A stretch of 64,000 nucleotides of DNA from Roseiarcus sp963822215. Lineage in GTDB: Bacteria > Pseudomonadota > Alphaproteobacteria > Rhizobiales > Beijerinckiaceae. The notes beneath the pieces are model-generated. The model was not told the DNA's origin and made no database searches. It saw nothing but the letters and a program-made list of their open reading frames with translations. The first letter of the stretch is position 1. Each line of letters starts with the position of its first letter. The stretch is from assembly GCA_963822215.1 (NCBI GenBank), contig CAWGGX010000005.1, positions 62,001-126,000 on the forward strand, written 5' to 3'. Shown here piece after piece: positions 1 to 8,682 of this stretch. A program made the position numbers and the translations under genes.

Positions 1-2
1 GC

Positions 3-2801
3 GAGGTCGCCGGGCACGAGACGGAGGCCTATGCGCGCGACCTCGATTTCGCCGGCATGCATGTCGAGACGATCTTCGTGCGGGCGCTGAACGCCATCCT
101 CGCCCGCAACCGCCTGCTGCGCTCGGCGCGCGCCGACCGCGGCGAGACCGCGTTCTTCGCCGTCAAACCCGGCGCCGGCGCCGAACTCGTCGGCTACGAG
201 GATTCGCGCACACGCTTTCTCGGCGAGGGGTCGCTGGCGAAGCCGACCGGCTGCGAGCCCTGGCGCTGGCGCAAGCTCGACGACGAAGGCAAGCTCTGGA
301 CCTTCGACCCGGCGGCGAGCTTCACCGTCGACATGATTGTGCCCGCGGACGGCGCGGTCGAGGCCGAGTTCATCATGGGCCGCGCCGACAACGCCGTCTG
401 GGCGGCCGAACTCATCGCCCGCCGGCTCGACCTGCCGGCGATTCCCGAGCCCGACCTGGAAAGGCGGATTTACGAGACCCGCGCCGTCGAGCCGTCGCCC
501 GCCCTCCCGGCCCGCTGGCCGTTCGCCTTTTCTGAGGACGGCAAGCGGCTTGATCTGACTCATCGCACGCCGCGCCCATGGGCGCATGTGATGGCGAACG
601 AGCTCGGCATGTCGACCATGACCTCGAACGACGGCGAGGTCTTCTCCGCCTTCGCCAACGCCCGACAGAACGGCCTGACCGCCTTCCGTTTCGGCAGCGC
701 GACCGTCGAGCAGCCGGGCCAGATCCTCTACGTCCGCGACCTCGACGCCGGGGAAACGAACTCGCCGGGCTTCGCGCCGTTCCATCGCGACGACGCGACC
801 CACGACGTGTCCTACGAGCCGGGCGTAGCGATTTTCAGGAAGCGCCGCGGCGACCTCGAGATGGAAACCGTGGTCTTCGTTCCGCCCGCCCGACCGTGCG
901 ACGTGCGCATCCTGACCCTGCGCAACGTCGGCGAGCGCCCAAGGCGGTTGCGCGTCGTCCCGTTCTTCGATCTGGCGCTTGAGGAAAGCCCGAACGAGAG
1001 CGTCGGCAAGATCCGCGATGAGACGGTCGGCGCGACGCTCCTTTTTCAGAACCGCATGAACGACTTCGAGCGCGGCTTCGCCTTCGCCGCGACCAACCTC
1101 GCCTCGCCTGCGACCGAGACGGTGCGGACGCGCTTCTTCGGCGGCCCGGGGCGCGACATCCATACCCCCGCGATGGTCGAGACCGGTGCGCCCGACCGGT
1201 CGGCCGCCGACGATGGGCGGCGGGTCGCGGCCTTTGTCGGCGACGTCGAGCTTCCGCCCGGCGCGGAGGCCCGGATCGTCGTTGTGTTCGGACAGGCCAA
1301 GAGCCGCGCCGAGGCGCTCGCGGCGGCGGGACGGGTTTCGGTCGCCGAGGCCGAGGCCGACCTCGCCGCGACCCGCAACTCCTGGGCAGCCCGGCTCGGC
1401 AAGGTCGAGGTCCGCACGAACCGGCCGGACTTCGACCGGCTCGTCAACGCCTGGCTGCCCTATCAGCTCTACGCCTCGCGGCTGTGGGGCCGCGTCGGGC
1501 CGAATCAGCGCGGCGGCGCGACCGGCTACCGTGACCAGCTTCAGGATGTCCTGCCCCTCGCGCTCCTCGAACCGCGTCTGACGCGGGCGCAGATCGTGCT
1601 CCACGCCAGCCAGCAGTTCCTCGAAGGCGACGTGCTGAAATGGTGGCATCGAGCGCCGAACGGCGGCACAGGCCTTGGACAGCGCACCAAGGCGAGCGAT
1701 CCCCACCTGTGGCTGCCTTACGTGCTGGCGCGCTACGTGCGCGAGACGGGCGACGCGAGCGTGCTCGATGAAGTCACGCCTTTTCTCGAAGGCGAGGCCG
1801 TGCCGGACAACTTGGAGACCTGGATCGTCATCCCGCGCGCCTCGCGCGAGACCGCCACGGTCTACGAGCACGCGCGGCTCGCCATCGCCTTCACCCTCGG
1901 CCACCTGGCCGAGAACGGGCTTCCCTTGCTGAGGGCGGGCGACTGGAACGACGGCATCGACACGCTCGGGGGCCGCGAGATCGGTTCGAGCGTCTGGATG
2001 GGCTTCTTCCTCGCCAATGTGCTCGACGGCTTCGTCCCGCTCGCCGAGGCGAAGGGCGACGAAGCGTTCGCCGCGATCTGCCGGGAGGCGTTCGCGGGCC
2101 AGCGCGCGGCGCTCGAGGTCGGCTGGCGCGGGGATCATTACGTGCTCGACTTCGCCGACGACGGCGAGGTTCTGGATCAGCCGAACGCCATGACGAGCGG
2201 CTGGGCGGCTTATTCCGGCGCCTGCGACGACGCGCGCGCGCTCGGGGCGCTCGAGGGCGGCCTCAGGGGGATCGAGCGCTCCGACCGCGTGTTGCTGCTT
2301 CAGACGCCGTTCTACGAGCACTCGCGGCCCTATCCCGGCCGGATCGGCGATTACCCGCCCGGCGTACGGGAGAATGGCGGCCAGTACAGCCACGGCGCAT
2401 CGTGGATCATCGACGGCTTCGTCCGGCTCGCCAACGCCGCGCGGGCGCGGGGCGAGACCGACAAGGCGGCGCGGCTTTTCGCCCGCGCCTTCGAAATCTT
2501 CGAGAAGATCTCGCCGCTGAGGAAGACCGACCCGGAACGGATCGCGATCTACGGCCTCATCCCGATCCAGCAGCCGGCCGACATCTACGACGGCTGGGGC
2601 CACGGCGGCCGGGGCGGGTGGTCCTGGTACACCGGCTCGGCGGCGCGCATGCTTTCAGCCGCCTACGCGATCCTCGGGATCGGGCAGATGGGCGGCGAGG
2701 TCGTCGTCCGGGACGACCTGTTCGAGGAGAAAGGCGATCTCCGCGTGGAGGCGCTGAGGGTCGGCGACCGGCGCTGGATACGAAACGACAGCGCCCGTTG
2801 A
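3..2801 (+). CDS. GH94-type protein, C-terminal part of a cyclic beta-glucan synthase-like enzyme (5' end outside window)
   Basis: The frame is open from base 3 with no start before the window edge, so this is the 3' part of a longer gene; the first internal ATG is at 57. The product has an N-terminal beta-sandwich region, then a GH94-like (alpha/alpha)6 barrel. YRDQLQDV lies near residue 491 and GDWNDGID near residue 628, counted from the ATG at 57. The Asp of GDWNDG is the catalytic acid in GH94 phosphorylases and in the C-terminal domain of NdvB/ChvB cyclic beta-1,2-glucan synthases. Whether the missing part carries the glycosyltransferase of NdvB cannot be seen; a stand-alone GH94 protein is the alternative. 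Family assignment is firm, substrate is inference. Confidence 0.8.
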   Translation, partial: EVAGHETEAYARDLDFAGMHVETIFVRALNAILARNRLLRSARADRGETAFFAVKPGAGAELVGYEDSRTRFLGEGSLAKPTGCEPWRWRKLDDEGKLWTFDPAASFTVDMIVPADGAVEAEFIMGRADNAVWAAELIARRLDLPAIPEPDLERRIYETRAVEPSPALPARWPFAFSEDGKRLDLTHRTPRPWAHVMANELGMSTMTSNDGEVFSAFANARQNGLTAFRFGSATVEQPGQILYVRDLDAGETNSPGFAPFHRDDATHDVSYEPGVAIFRKRRGDLEMETVVFVPPARPCDVRILTLRNVGERPRRLRVVPFFDLALEESPNESVGKIRDETVGATLLFQNRMNDFERGFAFAATNLASPATETVRTRFFGGPGRDIHTPAMVETGAPDRSAADDGRRVAAFVGDVELPPGAEARIVVVFGQAKSRAEALAAAGRVSVAEAEADLAATRNSWAARLGKVEVRTNRPDFDRLVNAWLPYQLYASRLWGRVGPNQRGGATGYRDQLQDVLPLALLEPRLTRAQIVLHASQQFLEGDVLKWWHRAPNGGTGLGQRTKASDPHLWLPYVLARYVRETGDASVLDEVTPFLEGEAVPDNLETWIVIPRASRETATVYEHARLAIAFTLGHLAENGLPLLRAGDWNDGIDTLGGREIGSSVWMGFFLANVLDGFVPLAEAKGDEAFAAICREAFAGQRAALEVGWRGDHYVLDFADDGEVLDQPNAMTSGWAAYSGACDDARALGALEGGLRGIERSDRVLLLQTPFYEHSRPYPGRIGDYPPGVRENGGQYSHGASWIIDGFVRLANAARARGETDKAARLFARAFEIFEKISPLRKTDPERIAIYGLIPIQQPADIYDGWGHGGRGGWSWYTGSAARMLSAAYAILGIGQMGGEVVVRDDLFEEKGDLRVEALRVGDRRWIRNDSAR

Positions 2802-2984
2802 CGCGTTTCGACTCGAGCGTCCTAACCCGTTTGCGCTTTTTCGGGTGCGACGATTGGCGCCCTCCACTTTCGTCGGTGAGCGGATCAAACGTTGGTCAAG
2901 CGCGTTGCAGCGGGACGCGGTTTCTGGCATGAGGCGCCCAAGCCGCGCGCACGACTGCTCGCTAAATATCCGGGGGCTTACGCC

Positions 2985-5114
2985 ATGTTGTTAGCGTTGA
3001 TCATCATCTGCGGACTGCTCTCCATCGTATATGGGGTGTATACGGTCAGCAGCATCATGTCCGCGGACGCTGGCTCCCAGCGGATGCAGGAGATCTCGGC
3101 CGCGGTCGCCGAAGGCGCGCAAGCCTATTTACGTCGGCAATACTTGACCATCGCCGGCGTCGGAATCGTGGTCTTCATCGGGCTCGGCCTGTTGCTCTCC
3201 TGGACGGTGGCCGCAGGCTTCGCCATCGGCGCAATCCTGTCAGGCGCCGCCGGCTTCATCGGCATGAACGTCTCGGTGCGCGCCAACGTCCGCACCGCGC
3301 AGGCGGCGACGAAGTCGCTGGCCGGCGGCCTCGACATCGCGTTCCGTTCGGGCGCGGTCACCGGCCTTCTGGTCGCCGGCCTCGCGCTGCTCGGCGTCAC
3401 CTGCTACTTCGGCTTCCTGACGGGCGTCCTGGGCTACGGCGTGGCCGACCGCACGGTCATCGACGCGCTGGTCGCGCTCGGCTTCGGCGCTTCGCTGATC
3501 TCGATCTTCGCCCGTCTCGGTGGCGGCATCTTCACCAAGGGCGCCGACGTCGGCGCGGACCTCGTTGGCAAGGTCGAGGCCGGCATTCCCGAGGACGATC
3601 CGCGTAATCCGGCGACCATCGCCGACAACGTCGGCGACAATGTCGGCGACTGCGCCGGCATGGCCGCGGACCTGTTCGAGACCTATGCGGTGACCGTGGT
3701 CGCCACCATGGTGCTCGCCTCGATCTTCTTCGAGGGCACGAACGCGCTGCTTCCCGCGATGATGTATCCGTTGGCGATCTGCGCGGCCTGCATCGTGACC
3801 TCGATCATCGGCACCTTCTTCGTCAAGCTCGGGGCTAATAACTCGATCATGGGAGCTCTCTACAAGGGGCTAATCGCCACCGGCGTGCTGTCGATCCTCG
3901 GTCTCGCCCTCGCGACCCAGTTCGTTATCGGCTGGGGCGAGATCGGAACCGTCGCAGGCAAGGCGGTCGTGGGCGCGAACCTGTTCGTCTGCGGCCTGGT
4001 CGGCCTCGTGGTGACCGGCCTCATCGTGGTTATCACCGAATATTACACCGGCACCGGCAAGCGCCCGGTCGTCTCGATCGCCCAGGCTTCGGTCACCGGC
4101 CACGGCACCAATGTGATCCAGGGCCTAGCGGTGTCGCTCGAATCGACGGCGCTTCCCGCGCTGGTCATCGTGGCCGGGATCATCGCGACATTTCAGCTGG
4201 CGGGCCTGTTCGGCACCGCGATCGCGGTCACGACAATGCTTGGTCTGGCCGGCATGATCGTCGCGCTCGATGCCTTCGGTCCGGTCACCGACAATGCCGG
4301 CGGCATCGCCGAAATGGCGGGCTTGCCGAAGGAAGTGCGCCAGTCGACCGACGCGCTCGACGCGGTCGGCAACACCACCAAGGCGATCACTAAGGGGTAC
4401 GCGATCGGCTCGGCGGGTCTCGGCGCGCTGGTGCTGTTCGCCGCCTATACCAACGACATCCGGCATTTCGTCGCTACCGGCGTGCCCTATTTCAAGGACG
4501 TCGGCGGAGTCGACTTCAACCTCTCCAGCCCCTACGTCGTCGCCGGACTCATCTTCGGCGGCATGATCCCGTATCTCTTCGGCGGCATCGCGATGACCGC
4601 AGTCGGCCGGGCGGCGGGATCGGTGGTCATGGAAGTGCGTCGCCAGTTCAAGGAAATGCCCGGCATCATCCAGGGCACGCAGCGTCCCGACTACGGCCGC
4701 GCCGTCGACTTACTGACCAAGGCCGCGATCCGGGAGATGATCATCCCTTCGCTTCTGCCGGTGCTCGCGCCCTTCGTCGTTTATTTCGGCGTACTGTGGG
4801 TCTCGGGATCGAAGGCCTCGGCCTTCGCCGCGCTCGGGGCTTCGCTCCTCGGCGTGATCGTCAACGGCCTGTTCGTCGCGATCTCGATGACCTCGGGCGG
4901 CGGCGCATGGGACAACGCCAAGAAGAGCTTCGAGGACGGCTTCGTCGACAAGGACGGCGTCAAGCACTTCAAGGGCTCGGACGCGCACAAGGCGTCCGTC
5001 ACCGGCGACACCGTCGGCGACCCCTACAAGGACACCGCGGGGCCGGCCGTCAACCCGGCGATCAAGATCACCAACATCGTCGCCCTGCTGCTGCTCGCGA
5101 TCCTGGCGCACTGA
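2985..5114 (+). CDS. hppA: K+-insensitive pyrophosphate-energized proton pump
   Basis: Integral membrane H+-pumping pyrophosphatase of 709 residues, with many hydrophobic segments, that couples PPi hydrolysis to proton export across the inner membrane. The PPi/Mg-binding stretch EAGIPEDDPRNPATIADNVG is present, followed by DNVGDCAGMAADLFETYAV. The motif GNTTKAITKGYAIGSA has Lys466 where K+-dependent enzymes have Ala, which marks the K+-independent subclass. The frame is open upstream to 2892, but the ATG at 2985 gives the usual family length and begins directly with the first membrane helix. A strong terminator follows at 5145. No operon partner is visible. Confidence 0.95.
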   Translation: MLLALIIICGLLSIVYGVYTVSSIMSADAGSQRMQEISAAVAEGAQAYLRRQYLTIAGVGIVVFIGLGLLLSWTVAAGFAIGAILSGAAGFIGMNVSVRANVRTAQAATKSLAGGLDIAFRSGAVTGLLVAGLALLGVTCYFGFLTGVLGYGVADRTVIDALVALGFGASLISIFARLGGGIFTKGADVGADLVGKVEAGIPEDDPRNPATIADNVGDNVGDCAGMAADLFETYAVTVVATMVLASIFFEGTNALLPAMMYPLAICAACIVTSIIGTFFVKLGANNSIMGALYKGLIATGVLSILGLALATQFVIGWGEIGTVAGKAVVGANLFVCGLVGLVVTGLIVVITEYYTGTGKRPVVSIAQASVTGHGTNVIQGLAVSLESTALPALVIVAGIIATFQLAGLFGTAIAVTTMLGLAGMIVALDAFGPVTDNAGGIAEMAGLPKEVRQSTDALDAVGNTTKAITKGYAIGSAGLGALVLFAAYTNDIRHFVATGVPYFKDVGGVDFNLSSPYVVAGLIFGGMIPYLFGGIAMTAVGRAAGSVVMEVRRQFKEMPGIIQGTQRPDYGRAVDLLTKAAIREMIIPSLLPVLAPFVVYFGVLWVSGSKASAFAALGASLLGVIVNGLFVAISMTSGGGAWDNAKKSFEDGFVDKDGVKHFKGSDAHKASVTGDTVGDPYKDTAGPAVNPAIKITNIVALLLLAILAH

Positions 5115-5144
5115 GGCGAACCGACGGGAGAGACACGAGAAAGC

Positions 5145-5169
5145 GGCGGGGCTTCGGCTCCGCCTTTTT
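5145..5169 (+). terminator. Rho-independent terminator after hppA
   Basis: GGCGGGGC, loop TTCG, GCTCCGCC (8-bp stem with one G-U pair) is followed at once by TTTTT. It lies 31 bases after the hppA stop and before hicB. Confidence 0.85.
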
Positions 5170-5255
5170 CGCTTTTCGCTGCTCTGTCGACGGGCGGATC
5201 GGATCTGTCCGGCAGACCGTTTTGGCGCACGATCCGATTGTGTTAGCATGCCCGC

Positions 5256-5510
5256 ATGGCCGGATTCCAAACGTATCCGCTGACGATCGAGTCGCATCCT
5301 GAGGATGGCGGCTATCTCGCTTACTTCTCGACTCTGCCCGGGTGTCAGACTTGGGGCGACACCTATGAAGCGGCCATTCGGAATGCGGAAGAGGCTTTGG
5401 CGGTCTACGTCGAAACCCTGATCGCCAACGGGGACCCGATCCCAGAGGCGGAAATGAGCGCCAACCCGACAACGCTCGGGATCATCGTGCGGACCGACAT
5501 GGCGGCCTGA
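5256..5510 (+). CDS. hicB: HicB-family antitoxin
   Basis: 84-residue protein with the partial RNase H-like HicB fold: EDGGYLAYFSTLPGCQTWGDTYEEA-type core (residues about 14-40) followed by an amphipathic helix. It lies 4 bases before hicA, so the pair is translated together in the order antitoxin then toxin. HicB binds and neutralises HicA and usually autorepresses the operon. No DNA-binding domain is obvious after residue 60; the tail is short. The start at 5256 is the only ATG that keeps the full fold. The assignment rests on the core motif together with the adjacent hicA. Confidence 0.88.
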   Translation: MAGFQTYPLTIESHPEDGGYLAYFSTLPGCQTWGDTYEAAIRNAEEALAVYVETLIANGDPIPEAEMSANPTTLGIIVRTDMAA

Positions 5511-5514
5511 GTCG

Positions 5515-5742
5515 ATGTCGGAGCGGCTTCCGAGCGTCAGCGCTAAGGACGTCGTTCGCGTTCTGCAACGAGTTGGATTTGTGTTTGAGAGGCAAAAAGG
5601 GAGTCACGCGACTTTGCGTAATCCCGATTCGCGCCGCACGGTTGTCGTGCCGATGCACCCTGGTGACCTTAAGCGACCGTTGTTGAAGGCGATCCTTCAA
5701 CAAGCCAACCTAAGCGAGGATGAATTTCGGTCGATTCTGTAG
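5515..5742 (+). CDS. hicA: HicA-family mRNA interferase toxin
   Basis: 75-residue double-stranded RNA-binding-fold toxin. The GSHATLRN motif carries the predicted catalytic His31, and PMHPGDLKRPLLKAILQQA is the typical second half. HicA cleaves mRNA without the ribosome when free of HicB. It sits 4 bases downstream of hicB in the same direction. The fold looks complete and the catalytic His is present, so the module is probably functional. Confidence 0.9.
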   Translation: MSERLPSVSAKDVVRVLQRVGFVFERQKGSHATLRNPDSRRTVVVPMHPGDLKRPLLKAILQQANLSEDEFRSIL

Positions 5743-5789
5743 GTCACTTCGCCCCAAGTTCCGGTTTGCCGTCGCCGCCGCCCATACGC

Positions 5790-5990
5790 TCACGCCGCAG
5801 ACAGCTTTTGGGCTTCCTCTGGAAGTGGTTCACCGTTGTCGATCCGATCGGCGATGACGCGCAGCGCCAGCGAGGCGGCATGCGCCCTTGCCTCGTCCTC
5901 TGTGTCGCCATAAACGAGAACGCCGGGAAGCGCTGGCGCCTCAGCAAGCCAGCGCCCATCCTCTTCGCGTTCAACTTCGATTCTCAGCAT
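5790..5990 (-). CDS. Orphan HicB-like small antitoxin-type protein
   Basis: 66 residues beginning MLRIEVEREEDGRWLAEAPA, followed by LPGVLVYGDTEDEARAHA, the short HicB-like (DUF1902-type) core. The frame extends upstream to 6086, but the internal ATG at 5990 starts exactly at the first beta strand. No hicA is found downstream on this strand: only about 45 bases separate its end from the hicA on the other strand. It is therefore an orphan, or the partner was lost. It is convergent with the hicBA pair, so the site may have collected more than one TA module. Confidence 0.65.
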   Translation of the reverse strand: MLRIEVEREEDGRWLAEAPALPGVLVYGDTEDEARAHAASLALRVIADRIDNGEPLPEEAQKLSAA

Positions 5991-6066
5991 TCGAACCTTT
6001 CGGCGGTCGGAACGCCTGCGACGTAAGCAGAATGCGCTTTTTCCGTTCCACGGGCAACCGCACCCC

Positions 6067-6834
6067 ATGAAGCTCATCTGCCTCAATACCTGGGGCGGGC
6101 TTGGCGGCCGGGAAAAACTTCTCGGCTTCCTCAGCGCCCATCGCGACGCCGATCTCCTCTGCCTGCAGGAGGTCTGGTCGGCGCGCTATCAGGGGCTCGA
6201 CGGCGCCTCCGCCGGCGGCCGTCCGCTCGACCAGGACGCGATCATGGTCAACGGCAGGCAGGAGATCGCCGCGCAGCTCGACGGCCACGCGGTGTTTTTC
6301 CACCCGCATCACCTCAACGACTACGGGCTCATGACCCTCGTCGCCAAACGCCTCGAGGTCGTCGAATTGGGCGACATCTTCGTCCACCGCGAGCGCGGCT
6401 ATATCCCCGAAGGCGACATCGGCCATCATGCCCGCAACGTGCAGTTCGTTACCCTCGCGACCCCTCGGGGGCGGGTCAGCGTGATGAATTTCCATGGGCT
6501 GTGGAACGGGCAAGGCAAGAGCGACAGCGACGACCGTCTCGCCCAGTCGCGCCGCATCCTCGATTTCCTTGAACGCCGCCGCGAGCCGTTCGTGCTGTGC
6601 GGCGACTTCAATCTCGCGCCCGACACCCGGAGCCTCAAGATACTCGAGGCGGCGGGCTTGAGAAACCTCGTCGCCGAATTCGGCGTAACCTCGACGCGCA
6701 CCAGCCTCTATACGCGGCCGGAGCGGTTCGCCGACTACGTGTTCGTTAGCCCCGGCGTGGACGTGCGCGCCTTCCGGGTGCTGCCCGACGAAGTCTCGGA
6801 CCACGCCCCGCTCATGCTCGAATTCGGCCTGTAG
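6067..6834 (+). CDS. Endonuclease/exonuclease/phosphatase family protein
   Basis: 255 residues with the EEP (DNase I-like) fold. LICLNTWGG at the N-terminus carries the metal-site Asn, LLCLQEVW the metal-binding Glu, GDFNLAP the Asp/Asn pair, and SDHAPLMLEF the catalytic Asp-His near the C-terminus. There is no signal peptide, so it is probably cytoplasmic. Family members cleave phosphodiester bonds in nucleic acids, phosphoinositides or sphingomyelin; the substrate here cannot be told from sequence. It is convergent with bamE and separated from it by a long hairpin. Confidence 0.85.
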   Translation: MKLICLNTWGGLGGREKLLGFLSAHRDADLLCLQEVWSARYQGLDGASAGGRPLDQDAIMVNGRQEIAAQLDGHAVFFHPHHLNDYGLMTLVAKRLEVVELGDIFVHRERGYIPEGDIGHHARNVQFVTLATPRGRVSVMNFHGLWNGQGKSDSDDRLAQSRRILDFLERRREPFVLCGDFNLAPDTRSLKILEAAGLRNLVAEFGVTSTRTSLYTRPERFADYVFVSPGVDVRAFRVLPDEVSDHAPLMLEFGL

Positions 6835-6893
6835 AGCTGTAGGCGCGGTCGCTGACCGCGCCGCCGCGCTCGCCGCGCGCGGCTACAGGCGCC
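6835..6893. terminator. Structured spacer, probable bidirectional terminator between convergent genes
   Basis: GGCGCGGTC-GCT-GACCGCGCC (6842-6862) is a perfect 9-bp hairpin nested in a larger arrangement whose outer arms are CTGTAG (6836-6841) and CTACAG near 6883-6888. It fills the gap between two convergent genes. There is no clear T-run, so it may instead be a dispersed palindromic repeat. Confidence 0.5.
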
Positions 6894-7361
6894 TCAGGTG
6901 AAGCGGAACAGGCCGCCCATCATGTTGCGCAGGAAGTCGGGCTCCGTGCCGCCGGTCGGGGTGGTGCGCGTGACGTAGTCGAACACCTTGCCGTCCTTCA
7001 TGCCGTAATTGGCGACCCGGTCGACCGTGCCGTTCTTGTTGAAATAGACCGCGAGCACGTGCTGGTCGGTCATCTGGACCGGCATGAACGCGAGCGCGCG
7101 ATGCATCTTCTGGCCGATGTAGTACCAGGCGTCGCCGCCGACCGTCGAGGTGGTGGACGGCGTCCCGAGCAGGGCCAGCGCCTGCGGTTTGGTGGTCGCG
7201 CCGACCTTGAGTTGCGACACGGTCTGATCGTCGATCTGGTAGCCGCGGTCGAAGTCGCCCTCGTAGCCGATGCATCCGCCAAGCGCCGATCCCAGCGTCA
7301 GCGCGCCGGCCACGAGCAAGCCCTGCGCTGCGCGGTTATAGGCTTTCGGCTTCTCGCGCAT
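6894..7361 (-). CDS. bamE: Outer membrane protein assembly factor BamE (SmpA/OmlA lipoprotein)
   Basis: 155 residues with a lipoprotein signal peptide: the lipobox LGGC puts the lipidated Cys at residue 30. The SmpA/OmlA domain follows, with KVGATTKPQALALLGTPS and DAWYYIG as its core. BamE is a lipoprotein of the Bam complex that inserts beta-barrel proteins in the outer membrane. It is divergent from the chaperone gene at 7488, an arrangement common in alphaproteobacteria. The ATG at 7361 is followed by basic residues and a hydrophobic stretch, as expected. Confidence 0.92.
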   Translation of the reverse strand: MREKPKAYNRAAQGLLVAGALTLGSALGGCIGYEGDFDRGYQIDDQTVSQLKVGATTKPQALALLGTPSTTSTVGGDAWYYIGQKMHRALAFMPVQMTDQHVLAVYFNKNGTVDRVANYGMKDGKVFDYVTRTTPTGGTEPDFLRNMMGGLFRFT

Positions 7362-7487
7362 TCCAGCACTCCGTTGCGTCGCGCCCGTTTTTCATCTTGC
7401 CAGCGCGGCCGCGGATGCCTAACCCAAGCGACCGAGCAAATGCAAGGCGACGCCGGAGGAAGCGGCGTCGCGCCAAGGCGCGTTCCG

Positions 7488-8033
7488 ATGATCTTCGCCC
7501 AATGGCGCGCGCGGCGCGCCAGCCTCGCCCTCATTGAGCAACTTCGCGGCGAGATCGTGGCTGCAGCGCGCCGGCCGGCGCTCTATCTGGCGCTGGAGGC
7601 GCCCGACAGCGTCGACGGGCGATTCGAGCTTCTGACGCTGCATGTCGGATTGGCGCTGCGGCGCCTCCTGGCGCTCCGGGGCTTAGGCGACGACATCGCT
7701 CAGGACCTCGTCAACGCTCACTTCATCCATCTCGACGACACGCTGCGCGAACAGGCGCTGAGCGACATTTCTGTGTCGAAGCGCCTGAAGGCGATGAAAG
7801 CCGCATTCTATGGACGCAACGCGGCCTACGCTGCGGCGCTCGATTCGGGCTCGCGGACCGACCTTGCCGCGGCGCTCGCCCGCAACGTCTACGGCGCCCC
7901 AGCGGGCGCTCCCAGGGCGCTCGCGCTGGCCGATTATGTCATCGCGATCAACGCGGCGCTGGCCGAGACGCCGATCGACGATTTCGCCTCGGGCCGGTTC
8001 CAGTTTCCGGACGGCCTGCTTTCCGGAGTTTAG
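7488..8033 (+). CDS. Ubiquinol-cytochrome c chaperone family protein (CBP3-like)
   Basis: 181 residues matching the Ubiq_cyt_C_chap domain: ALYLALEAPDSVDGRFELLTLH near the start, DDIAQDLVNAHFIHLDDTLRE in the middle and KRLKAMKAAFYGR after it. The mitochondrial homologue CBP3 assists assembly of the cytochrome bc1 complex. The frame is open upstream to 7059, but the ATG at 7488 gives normal length. The gene ends 2 bases before the DUF177 gene, so the two are probably cotranscribed. Confidence 0.88.
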   Translation: MIFAQWRARRASLALIEQLRGEIVAAARRPALYLALEAPDSVDGRFELLTLHVGLALRRLLALRGLGDDIAQDLVNAHFIHLDDTLREQALSDISVSKRLKAMKAAFYGRNAAYAAALDSGSRTDLAAALARNVYGAPAGAPRALALADYVIAINAALAETPIDDFASGRFQFPDGLLSGV

Positions 8034-8035
8034 CC

Positions 8036-8563
8036 ATGCAGGAGCCGTTCAGCCGCATCATCCGGGTCGACGCGCTGCCGAGAGACGGCGAGACCGTGAC
8101 GATCGAGGCGAACCCGGCCGAGCGCGAGGCTCTCGCCGCCTCCCTCAAGCTGCCGTCGATCGAACGGCTCTCCGCTACGCTCACGGTGAAACGGACCGCG
8201 AAGGGCGGGGCGCGCGTGATCGGCGCGGTCCACGGCGAACTGACCCAGACCTGCGTCGTCACGCTCGAGCCGTTCCCGGCGGCGGTGGAGGAAGAGATCG
8301 ATGTCCGCTTTGCTCCGCGCGACGACGCGGTCGAGGCGCGCCGGCGGCCCGACGAGCCGGAAACGGTCTTCATGACCGATGAGGACGAACCGGATCCGCT
8401 GGTCGACGGCAAGATCGACCTCGGCGCGCTGGCGGCCGAGCTTTTCGCCCTCGGCCTCGATCCCTATCCGCGCAAGCCCGGCGTCGCGTTCGAGCCGCCG
8501 GCCGAGCCCGAGCCGGAGGCGACGCCCTTCGCCGTGCTGAGGGGCGCTGAGAAGAAAATCTAG
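8036..8563 (+). CDS. DUF177 (YceD-like) protein
   Basis: 175 residues. The core LTQTCVVTLEPFPAAVEEEIDVRF is the conserved DUF177 stretch, normally with a Cys as seen here, followed by an acidic region (DEPDPLVDGKIDLG) and PYPRKPG. YceD-type proteins are linked to 23S rRNA maturation and usually precede rpmF or plsX. Here a repeat and an IS4 element follow instead. The ATG lies 2 bases after the preceding stop. Confidence 0.88.
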   Translation: MQEPFSRIIRVDALPRDGETVTIEANPAEREALAASLKLPSIERLSATLTVKRTAKGGARVIGAVHGELTQTCVVTLEPFPAAVEEEIDVRFAPRDDAVEARRRPDEPETVFMTDEDEPDPLVDGKIDLGALAAELFALGLDPYPRKPGVAFEPPAEPEPEATPFAVLRGAEKKI

Positions 8564-8618
8564 CGCGATCCCGGGGGGCGACGGACTTGGGCCAAGATCA
8601 CGTCGGATCGCGCCAAAC

Positions 8619-8661
8619 CCTCATCCGGCCCTTCGGGCCACCTTCCCCCCGAGGGGGAAGG
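8619..8661. repeat. Dispersed palindromic intergenic repeat
   Basis: CCTCATCCGGCCC-TTC-GGGCC followed by CCTTCCCCCC-GAGGGGGAAGG makes two adjacent hairpins. A related copy is at 60986-61034. The IS4 element is inserted just after this repeat. Confidence 0.7.
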
Positions 8662-8682
8662 CGTCGCCCCTCTCCGACCGGG

